This document shows positions 15,898 through 22,986 of a stretch of 64,000 nucleotides of DNA, piece after piece. The stretch spans positions 186,001 to 250,000 of the forward strand of contig JADJOJ010000003.1 of assembly GCA_016713825.1 (NCBI GenBank). Reading direction: 5' to 3'. Source of the DNA: Candidatus Leptofilum gracile (GTDB lineage: Bacteria; Chloroflexota; Anaerolineae; Promineifilales; Promineifilaceae). The notes under the pieces are model-generated. The model was not told the origin of the DNA, did not search any database, and saw only the letters and a program-made list of their open reading frames with translations. The translations under genes were made by a program, and so were the position numbers. Every line of letters starts with the position of its first letter. The stretch's first letter is position 1.

Positions 15898-17082
15898 TCA
15901 GTCAAACTTCAAAAACGTTTCTTTATCGCCGGTTAGCTCCAGGTAGATGCTTTGCTTCTGGCTGGCGCTGCGGGCGCGGATGATGGCCAGGGGCGGCACG
16001 TCCATCTCGGCCAGGGTGCGATCCAGGAAATCCTCATTGCCGTTGATGCGGTGGGTCATGCGCATTTCGCGGTGGCCGCCACAGTTGGGGCAGGTGGATT
16101 CACTTTCGTACAGCCTGGCCATCTTTTTGAAGATGGGGAACGCTTCGCCGCAGTCCAGGCAGTGCATGCTGGTCACAATTTCGCCGTCGAATTCGAGCAC
16201 GGCGTCATCGGCCAGCTTTTCGCGGGCGGTGGTTAGGAGATCGGTGAGGGTGGTGGCAACGGCCGTTCCCCCCGCCACCTCCACAATCGGCTCCAGCCGC
16301 GAATGGCTCATGCAGCCCTGCTTCACCGGATATTCCGTGGTGTAAATGTCGTTGGTTAGCCCGTTGATCATCACCGCTTTGCCCGGCTGCACTTCCATGT
16401 TGTGGATCAGCTTGAGCGCTTCCTGCGTTTGCATCGCCGCCACAATCGAGGCGCTGGTGGGGGTGGTGGGCACCTTGCCCTGCAAAATGTTTTGCCGCGC
16501 TAGCAGCGGGCAGGAGTAGCGCAGGTTGATAATCTGGTAATCCAGATCGGTCAGCGTGCATTCGTAGCACGCGCCCTGGCCAGGCCAGAAAACGCGCACA
16601 ATGCCCATCAGCTCCTGAATCGCCCCATCGACCCACGGCCGATTAATTTGCCAGCTAAAACGGTTGATGGAGAGCCGCGCTTCGCGGTTGTCCAGGCAGC
16701 CGATGATGGCGTCTACGTGCCTAAACACGCCCAGCCCCATCTCGAAATTGATGTTGCCGTGCCACGTTTTTACGTTGACGTCTGGGTTGAGCGCCTTCAC
16801 GGCTTCGGCGGCGGCGTCTACCTTGCGGCGGCCCCGGTCCGAAGCGCGGAACAGCACGGAGCGGCTGAGATTGCTGTCTTCGATGGTGTCGAAGTCGGCG
16901 ATGATGATGTTGCCAATGCCCATCAGGGCCAGATTTTTGAGCACCTCGTTGCCGAGTGCGCCCGCGCCGACCACCAGGATGGTGGCGTTGCGCACCACCT
17001 CCTGCTGCCACCAGCTAATGTAGCCGAAGGTGTGGTACCGGTCGCTGTCGGGATCGGTGATGATGATGGGTTCTTCAATCAT
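15898..17082 (-). CDS. E1-like Ubl-activating enzyme (ThiF/MoeB fold) with zinc ribbon
   Basis: A 394-residue adenylating enzyme. The nucleotide-binding Rossmann motif is GAGALGNE (39-46), followed by the acidic D63/D65 region, NLSR (71-74, conserved Arg), K87 and the Mg-binding D131 in GCLDNREAR. A candidate catalytic cysteine is C191 in RYSCPLL, with the TSASIVAAMQTQEALK helix after it as in ThiF-family E1s. C172-x2-C175 could bind zinc. A C-terminal extension (about 300-394) has a zinc ribbon (C308-x2-C311, C331-x2-C334), not typical of MoeB, which may recruit the E2 or Ubl. AGGAG precedes the ATG. It is the first gene of the core E1-Ubl-E2-JAMM group. Confidence 0.88.
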   Translation of the reverse strand: MIEEPIIITDPDSDRYHTFGYISWWQQEVVRNATILVVGAGALGNEVLKNLALMGIGNIIIADFDTIEDSNLSRSVLFRASDRGRRKVDAAAEAVKALNPDVNVKTWHGNINFEMGLGVFRHVDAIIGCLDNREARLSINRFSWQINRPWVDGAIQELMGIVRVFWPGQGACYECTLTDLDYQIINLRYSCPLLARQNILQGKVPTTPTSASIVAAMQTQEALKLIHNMEVQPGKAVMINGLTNDIYTTEYPVKQGCMSHSRLEPIVEVAGGTAVATTLTDLLTTAREKLADDAVLEFDGEIVTSMHCLDCGEAFPIFKKMARLYESESTCPNCGGHREMRMTHRINGNEDFLDRTLAEMDVPPLAIIRARSASQKQSIYLELTGDKETFLKFD

Positions 17083-17237
17083 AAAAACTCCTGCGTGAAT
17101 GTTGCAGTTTGATTTGTAATTTTTGGTTTACACTGCTGTTTACGTTGTAGGCTGGTGAAAGTTGCGTTGGGAAACGGCCGTCTCCGACTTGTATTCCAGC
17201 TTAACTTTCCATACACTAATGAAAAAGGTGACCAAAA

Positions 17238-17647
17238 ATGCCTGAAGAAATGTTCAATCGGCGTCGAGAAGTAAAGCTGTACATGGATCATGCTTACCAA
17301 ATGCTTGACGTAGCGGCAAGCAACCGCCAAAGTGGGTTTTATGCCTCTGCCGTCAACCGGGCTTATTATGCGGTTTTTTATGCTGCAAATGCCATGTTGT
17401 CTACGCAAAGTTTGGCTCGGAGCAAGCACAGCGGTGTCATTAGCGCTTTTCGCCAACATAGATCAAACCTGGTTTGATAGAGCCGGAGTACAGTGATATT
17501 TATGGCCTTTTGCTGGATCATCGTCAGATCAGCGATTATGAATTGGAATTAACCATCAGTGATCAACAGGCAGAATCTGATTTGCAAGATGCTGCCCGAT
17601 TTGTGGAGCGTGTTGAAAGTTGGTTGAAGCGGGAAGGTTGGTTATGA
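17238..17647 (+). pseudogene. HEPN-domain toxin-like gene, frameshifted
   Basis: The first frame (ATG 17238) encodes a PF05168-like HEPN helical bundle: GFYASAVNRAYYAVFYAANAML and SKHSGVISAFRQH. At about 17457-17462 the frame is lost. The rest of the family sequence (IKPGLIEPEYSDIYGLLLDH to VESWLKREGWL) continues in another frame to a TGA at 17645-17647. A single missing base after CAT would restore one protein of about 136 residues. It is either a real loss of the toxin or a base-call error. GC content is visibly lower than in the neighbours and there is no ACGGCCGT, which suggests recent transfer. Confidence 0.8.
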
Positions 17648-18009
17648 AATTTGTGCAATCAAATCAATTCGAGAAATTGACAGCAAATGAACAGATATCT
17701 ATCCGTGCCTTCTTGCAATGCCTGGATCAGGCATATGGCAATGCCATCCAACAAGTCATTTTGTTTGGCTCCAAAGCAAGGGGGGACAGCCAGCCAGAAT
17801 CAGATATTGATATTCTGATTATTGTTGACGAAGAAAATTGGGCCTTGCGTGATGAAATTAGCCGAATTGCTGCTCAACTATCTTTGGCACATGATGTCCT
17901 AATTGGCCCTCGTGTCATTGGCGAGGATCGTTGGCGGCGGATGAAGTCAGATCGGTTTACACTTTATGAAAACGTATCAAGGGACGGGCTAATTCTTTCC
18001 TCACCTTGA
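17644..18009 (+). CDS. MNT-type nucleotidyltransferase (antitoxin of HEPN pair)
   Basis: A 121-residue minimal nucleotidyltransferase. The active-site motif GSKARGDSQPESDIDILI covers residues 42-59, with D54 and D56 as metal ligands. Proteins of this kind modify (AMPylate) and silence the partner HEPN RNase. The ATG at 17644 overlaps the HEPN stop by 4 bp (ATGA), so the two were translated together. The longer upstream frame re-reads the HEPN C-terminus. If the HEPN partner is broken, this antitoxin may be an orphan. The pair runs against the direction of the ubiquitin-like cluster and separates E1 from the two upstream cluster genes. Confidence 0.88.
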   Translation: MKFVQSNQFEKLTANEQISIRAFLQCLDQAYGNAIQQVILFGSKARGDSQPESDIDILIIVDEENWALRDEISRIAAQLSLAHDVLIGPRVIGEDRWRRMKSDRFTLYENVSRDGLILSSP

Positions 18010-18058
18010 TACGCATTTCCAGATTTTTACCTCTGCTGAACCAACCCCATCTTAAAGA

Positions 18059-19291
18059 TTACCCCTGTAAACGCCGGAAAAAGGGCAGCTTAAATTCGGT
18101 ACGATCCACATTGAGCGTCACCGATTTGCGTTCGACTTCGCCGCCCAGGTCGCGGGGCCAGGTGATGTCCACGTCGTATGTCAGGCCAGAGTGGACGCGC
18201 ACGGGCAGCTCGCAGAGGAAGACGCCATCGCGGTTGGTGGTGCCAGCTACGTGGGCGTTGATGCCCTTGCAGCGCACCTGCACCTGAATGCCATACAGGC
18301 CGGGGCCATCTTGCACATCCTGCACAACGACGCGGAGCTTGGTGCTGCGCAGGGGTTCTTTGTCGCGGCTGAAGCGTTGGCGTACGGCCGTTCCCAAATT
18401 CCCCCCACCACTACTGCTCGGCTGGGGCCGGGGCTGGCTGGGCTGCGGTTGTCGCCTCGCGGGCACCTGGTCTGCCCGAATGCGAATTTCTGGCATGCGC
18501 ACGGGCCGCTGGTTGGCGGGCTGAATGTCGTCGTTGGTGATGGTCAGCGGCGCGCTGCGTGTGACGTTGCCCCCGGCGCTTGTCGAAGGGGCTTCCTCAT
18601 TGTCGTTGACGTGCAGCGTTTCCCGCGACACTTCTGGATAGCGCACCGGAATCGGCGGGCGGAAGTGGGGCGGCACCGGGGCGATGGGCTGGCTGTTGAG
18701 CATGGTGTCCAGCGTCGGCGTGCCGTCGCCAGGGTTGTAGGCCAGCTTTTTGCCCAGCTTGTCTCGTTCGGTGGCGCTGCGCTGGATTTGTTGCCGCAAA
18801 AAGGTGGCGGCCCGCTTGATGAGCTGCCCCGCCGGGCTGTACTCGCCGGGCGGTGACGCCGGGTCGAGCTGGTAGAGCGGATAGCCGCTTTTCCAGGCGT
18901 GGGCGGCGATGCTGAGCGAAAGCCAGGAGACTTGATTAGAGACTGGAGATTGGAGATTGGAGATTGCGGTTGCTAATCCAGCTACCTCTTCATCTTCAAT
19001 CAGGCCGGTTTCTTGCAGCAAGTCATGGAGGGCGAGGCGAACGGCCGTACCGCCCCCATCCACCAGCCGGGCAAAATCGTGCAGGGTGGGGTCATCCACC
19101 ACGCTAGCGGCGCGCAGCAATGCCTTCGCCCGCGATTCGGTGAAATCGGGCGTTGTTGCCGGGGCGAGGCGCGCCTCATCCCTGTTGGCGTTCAGGTCGG
19201 CAATGAGCCACTCCGTCAGCCGTACGGCAAAGACGGGCAAGTGGGTGTCATCGAGTTGTTTTAGCAAAGGTTGTGTGGCAAGGTCTGTCAT
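18059..19291 (-). CDS. Unknown cluster protein with PLTIT motif and C-terminal beta domain
   Basis: A 410-residue protein I do not recognise. Residues 1-180 look helical. A Pro/Ser-rich, disordered middle (about 200-310) contains APLTITNDDIQPANQ, nearly the same as PPLTITSNDIQEANQ in the RING-like protein of the cluster. The last 90 residues (RVVVQDVQDGPGLYGIQVQV ... DVDITWPRDLGG) look like a beta-sandwich of the CNA-B/Ig type. A helical loop reads ATAISNLQSPVSNQ, which is the translation of a GGAGATTGGAGATT word repeat that also occurs in intergenic DNA. There is no signal peptide or membrane helix. It lies 112 bp downstream of the GTPase gene and is likely co-expressed with it; it may be a scaffold or substrate of the pathway. 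Confidence 0.6.
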   Translation of the reverse strand: MTDLATQPLLKQLDDTHLPVFAVRLTEWLIADLNANRDEARLAPATTPDFTESRAKALLRAASVVDDPTLHDFARLVDGGGTAVRLALHDLLQETGLIEDEEVAGLATAISNLQSPVSNQVSWLSLSIAAHAWKSGYPLYQLDPASPPGEYSPAGQLIKRAATFLRQQIQRSATERDKLGKKLAYNPGDGTPTLDTMLNSQPIAPVPPHFRPPIPVRYPEVSRETLHVNDNEEAPSTSAGGNVTRSAPLTITNDDIQPANQRPVRMPEIRIRADQVPARRQPQPSQPRPQPSSSGGGNLGTAVRQRFSRDKEPLRSTKLRVVVQDVQDGPGLYGIQVQVRCKGINAHVAGTTNRDGVFLCELPVRVHSGLTYDVDITWPRDLGGEVERKSVTLNVDRTEFKLPFFRRLQG

Positions 19292-19322
19292 GAGACGTTC
19301 CTACAGAAGTTACAGGTTTTTA

Positions 19323-19400
19323 CCCTCCCCCTAACCCCCTCCCGAAGGGAGGGGGGATCAGGTTCCCTCCCCCGTCGGGGGAGGGTTAGGGAGGGGGAGT
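19323..19400. repeat. C-rich/G-rich foldback (terminator-like)
   Basis: CCCTCCCCCTAACCCCCTCC on the left is matched by GGGGGAGGGTTAGGGAGGGG on the right, with an inner CTCCCGAAGGGAG hairpin. It lies between the GTPase gene and the unknown gene on the same strand and is a strong stem that could terminate or stabilise RNA. Confidence 0.65.
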
Positions 19401-19403
19401 TTT

Positions 19404-22058
19404 TTATATCGCCAAGCTGTTTTCCAGCTTGTGCAGCCCGTCCCAGACGCGCATCAGCTCTTCGAGGTCGGACACATTTTCCAGGTCCATTTCCATCGCT
19501 TCGCGCAGTTCCGGTTTTTGCAGGTTGCGGTCGTGCTGCTTCAGCATTGGCTTGACGATGTGGGTGTTGAAGTCGCGCTCCGCCTTGGTGGCTTCCAGCC
19601 AGAAGAGGCGGCGCAGCCGGGGCAGCAGGTCGTCGTCGTTGAACAGGTCGTTGAGAATCTCGCCAAAGATACGGTTGACCTTCACTGCGACGTTGTCCAG
19701 CTTGTCGGCGTAGCTCATCTCCAGGTCGGCCTGCGGCGTCACCTTGTCGCTGTCGCCAATGAGGCTGATGCCCAAATCTTCCGGCTGGGCTGGTTCATCC
19801 AGGATGGAGATGTTGATTTCCGGTTCATCAGCCACGGCGGCGGGGGCAGCTGCTGCCCGCGTATTGTTGGCCGCTGGCATGTTGGCTGCCATTTCGCGGC
19901 GAACGGATTCAACCCCGTTGAGGGCCACGTCCAGCAGCCGCTCATTGGTGTTGAGCGATAGTTCCCGCTCGCCTTCATCCAGCCGGAAATGCACGGAGCG
20001 TTCGGGCTTCATCAGCTCGTACATGGTGGCTTGCTGGCAAACGTGGCGGAAGTTGCGCCCGACGCGCTCCACCAGGACGTTGAACGCTTCGTCCAGGGCC
20101 AGGCCATCGGCTGTTTCACCGGGGATGGCGTAGCTGTATGCCTGATTGTAGGCGGCGCGTTGGAGACGGCCGTAAATTTCATGCGCCTCCAAAGTGCGTT
20201 CCAGCTCGGCGGCAATCACATCCGCTGCCTGGGGCATGAACTTGGAGACGGAATCCTGCAAAATCAGCTCCACCTGGAACAAAATGCGCTTGATCGGAAT
20301 TTCGATGCCGCTGCTGCCCCAGATGAGGTTGTCGTAGGTCACGTCGCGGTCGTCCCAATATTCGGTGCCGTAATTTTCTAGCAGCGTTTCCACTTCGCGC
20401 TGGACCGCATCTTGCACCATGCCTTTGATGCCGTTGAGGGTGGGGCGGAGGATGTTGCGGAAACGGCCGTCGCTGTTCGTCCGATTGTTCAGCTCCAGCA
20501 GCGCGTTGTGGAAGGCGCGCGGCAGCTCTTTTTGCTGGCGAATAACGACATTTTCAAAACGGCGCTCTTGCAGCTGCTCCCAGCTGTTGGCAAAGGGCGG
20601 GTGTACGCCGCGATGGGCCAGCTGTTTTTCGTAGTAGAAGCGCAGCGCTTGCAGGCTGTTGCGGATGCGGGTGGCGGCTTCACGCAGCTGGCTGCGCACG
20701 CGCTCCGTTTTGATGAAGGTGATCAGCTTTTCGCGCAGCAGCGGTATTTCGCTGAGCTTGAGGAGGGCAGCGGCCGTTTCTGGATCGAGCGGATCGGTAG
20801 CGTTGACCTGGCCCAGCTGGTCGCGGAACACTTTCAGGATGCGTTCGGTCTCGCTGGCGAATTCGTCGGGCGCGTTGTCCGGGTCCTGCACGTAGAGGGC
20901 GGGCGGGGCCATCACCAGGAAGTACGGCCGATTGTGGCCACGATCCCGGTAGCGCTCCCAGTAGTTGGGGGCGATGTAGCGGGTGACCTCTTTTACTTCC
21001 AGTTCCGCTTCCGGCAAGCCAGAGTTGAGGCGGTCGAACGCCTGGCGGATGTTGCCGCCGTTGACGGCCAGGAAGATTTTGCTGGCGGCTTCATCCAAAT
21101 CGCCGCCGCTCAGGCCGAAGAGGCGATTTTCTTTAATCCAGTTGACGGCCGAAAGCGATTTCAGCTCATCCACGCGCTGGCGGCCAGCATCGGTGACGAG
21201 GACGATCATGGCGTCTTCGCGCTTCATCTCTTCCAGGGTGATCGCTTCGTGCAGCTTCATGCCTGCGCCCAAACCGGGCACATCCACAATGCGCAGGTAG
21301 CCGTTCATGAGCAGATTTTCTTGCCCAGATTTGGGCTGAATCTTAAAGGTAGCAGATTTGATGAGCCGGATTTGGCGCTGCTGGCTGCCTTTGAAGCCAT
21401 CTTCGCGCAGGTGGCGCAGGGAGTCTTCGTTGTCTAGCGCCAGGCTGCGCGGCGCGGGCGGGCCATCGGCGTAGAGCGCTTTGTTGTGCTCGTAGGAGTC
21501 GATGCAGTCGATGAGGATTTCCAGATATTCATCCCGCTCGGTTTTGGCGTTGTCGGCCCCGTCGGTCATGATTTGCTGGATTGCTTCGCGGGCTTGCTCG
21601 CGCTCGCCGTCGTTGATGATGTCGAAGCCGTCGATCTGGCCGAGTTGGCAGAGGCGGCGGACGCGCTGGGCAAATTCGTCCTGGGTCCAGTAGGTGAGGA
21701 CGAGGGATTCAGCTTCGCCTTCCTGGGCCTGTTCGATGTAGACGATGGTGCCGGTAACGGCCGTTACCGCCCCGGTCGGCAGCAAATTGCGCCCCAGCAA
21801 GCCGTTGATGAGGGTGCTTTTGCCCACGCCGGTGCCGCCGAAAAAGACGAGGGTATAGGTGCGCTGGGCCAGAATCTTTTGCGCTTCGTCCACGCTTTGT
21901 TGTGCCTGGGGCACGGCGCGGATGAGGTAATCGCGCGTCTGGTCGATCACTTTTTGCATGTGTACCCAGTGCTCAACCTGGATGGGGCTGATGTGGGGGA
22001 GTGTTTCCAGGGATGTTTTGAGTTCTTCATACTTGTCGGTTTGCTTTTTCGGGCTCAT
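19404..22058 (-). CDS. Large dynamin-like GTPase
   Basis: An 884-residue P-loop GTPase. The G1 motif is GGTGVGKST (74-82), with a threonine-rich switch AVTAVTGT (97-104) as in Dynamin_N proteins. The G3 motif is DVPGLG (259-264). A clear N/TKxD G4 motif is not visible. The rest is mostly predicted helix, with long charged heptad-like stretches (about 420-640 and 780-880) typical of dynamin stalks. A disordered insert rich in Ala/Asn lies near 745-790. No classic transmembrane pair is evident. Bacterial dynamin-like proteins remodel or protect membranes. It heads the minus-strand cluster, and its place beside a Ubl pathway with two membrane-bound parts suggests a shared job at a membrane. That is inference. 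Confidence 0.8.
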   Translation of the reverse strand: MSPKKQTDKYEELKTSLETLPHISPIQVEHWVHMQKVIDQTRDYLIRAVPQAQQSVDEAQKILAQRTYTLVFFGGTGVGKSTLINGLLGRNLLPTGAVTAVTGTIVYIEQAQEGEAESLVLTYWTQDEFAQRVRRLCQLGQIDGFDIINDGEREQAREAIQQIMTDGADNAKTERDEYLEILIDCIDSYEHNKALYADGPPAPRSLALDNEDSLRHLREDGFKGSQQRQIRLIKSATFKIQPKSGQENLLMNGYLRIVDVPGLGAGMKLHEAITLEEMKREDAMIVLVTDAGRQRVDELKSLSAVNWIKENRLFGLSGGDLDEAASKIFLAVNGGNIRQAFDRLNSGLPEAELEVKEVTRYIAPNYWERYRDRGHNRPYFLVMAPPALYVQDPDNAPDEFASETERILKVFRDQLGQVNATDPLDPETAAALLKLSEIPLLREKLITFIKTERVRSQLREAATRIRNSLQALRFYYEKQLAHRGVHPPFANSWEQLQERRFENVVIRQQKELPRAFHNALLELNNRTNSDGRFRNILRPTLNGIKGMVQDAVQREVETLLENYGTEYWDDRDVTYDNLIWGSSGIEIPIKRILFQVELILQDSVSKFMPQAADVIAAELERTLEAHEIYGRLQRAAYNQAYSYAIPGETADGLALDEAFNVLVERVGRNFRHVCQQATMYELMKPERSVHFRLDEGERELSLNTNERLLDVALNGVESVRREMAANMPAANNTRAAAAPAAVADEPEINISILDEPAQPEDLGISLIGDSDKVTPQADLEMSYADKLDNVAVKVNRIFGEILNDLFNDDDLLPRLRRLFWLEATKAERDFNTHIVKPMLKQHDRNLQKPELREAMEMDLENVSDLEELMRVWDGLHKLENSLAI

Positions 22059-22352
22059 GTTTGGCTATACCTTCCTTGCAAATTTTTATGGTTATCTACA
22101 GATTTTGTAGATTACACAAATTTTTTATTAATTATTTTGGTGCCACATAGGCAAGAATGTCCGCAGTTTGCGGTACATTGGTTTATACGCAGGGGTGCGG
22201 GGAAAGGTTGCAAGGTGGGGGGAAACGGCCGTTTTGTGCAGATTTGCTTGTTTATAAATGTAACTTCTTATGGCTTGCTTATTGATCTTCCGCCTTTTGT
22301 GTGTTACTCTTTTCGTTTATAACGCGGTGCGTTATATTATTGGAGGACGATT
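22059..22352. promoter_or_regulatory. Divergent intergenic region with TATAACGC palindrome
   Basis: This gap separates the GTPase gene (minus) from the GNAT gene (plus) and should hold both promoters. Near the GNAT start, TATAACGC (22318-22325), GGT and GCGTTATA (22329-22336) form a perfect inverted repeat that could be an operator or a small mRNA hairpin. CAGATTTTGTAGATT words lie at 22095-22115. I cannot assign -35/-10 boxes with confidence. Confidence 0.45.
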
Positions 22353-22922
22353 GTGATTATGGGAGCAGCACAATTAGCAAAACGATTTTTAGCGCGGGAT
22401 GGTACGGCCGTTTCTGTACGATTATTGCGGAGCAAAGATGCCGCCCATCTTGTGGATTTATTTGAACATATGGGGCCAGAGAGCCGCTACCGGCGGTTTC
22501 ACCAGCCGACGGATCATGTGACAGCGGAGCAGGTGTGGGCAGAGGCAGAGAAGATTGCAACGGCCGTTCCCGACGAACAGCTGGGTTTGATTGCCTTTTC
22601 TGAACTGCCGGGTGAAGGCGAGGTGGCCGTCGGCGTGGCCCGCATTGTCTGGTTATCAGACAGCGTGGCTGAGGTGGCGATGTCGGTGCGGGATGACCGG
22701 CAGGGGCAGGGCATTGGCAAGCGGCTGCTGGCGATGGTGCTGGAGCTGGCCCAGATCACGGGGGCAGAGTCGGTAGTGGGGCTGGTGCAAAATGATAACG
22801 AGCCGATGTGGCATCTGTTTGATCAGCTGCCGTACCCGCTCAAGCGTACGGTTGAAGGTACAGAGTCTGAGATTGAGCTGGATTTGACGCGGGAGAAGAT
22901 GGGGGTGGCAACGGCCGTTTAA
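22353..22922 (+). CDS. GNAT-family N-acetyltransferase
   Basis: A 189-residue acyl-CoA-dependent acetyltransferase. The N-terminal part has VRLLRSKDAAHLVDLFEHMGPESRYRRF, the start typical of GNAT domains related to the acetyltransferase part of protein acetylases. The acetyl-CoA loop is seen as RDDRQGQGIGKRLLAMVLELA (about 113-133), matching Q/R-x-x-G-x-G/A. The substrate may be a protein lysine or a small molecule; the sequence does not say. It starts at a GTG with GGAGGA 6 bp upstream. Three copies of ACGGCCGT lie within 570 bp. It is a single gene followed by a convergent gene. Confidence 0.88.
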   Translation: MIMGAAQLAKRFLARDGTAVSVRLLRSKDAAHLVDLFEHMGPESRYRRFHQPTDHVTAEQVWAEAEKIATAVPDEQLGLIAFSELPGEGEVAVGVARIVWLSDSVAEVAMSVRDDRQGQGIGKRLLAMVLELAQITGAESVVGLVQNDNEPMWHLFDQLPYPLKRTVEGTESEIELDLTREKMGVATAV

Positions 22923-22986
22923 CCATCGCCGCCCCCTAAAAATTGAAAAAAGAAGGGAAACGCGCCTAGCAACGGGCGCGTTTGTT

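Noticed and set aside
17238..17647. Programmed frameshift in the HEPN gene
   Set aside because: No slippery heptamer or following hairpin is seen at about 17457-17462. A simple one-base loss or a base-call error is enough.
19271..19555. Plus-strand frame over the C/G foldback and the end of the GTPase gene
   Set aside because: It is a shadow of the GTPase gene on the other strand joined to a repeat. It has no ribosome site and no recognisable sequence.
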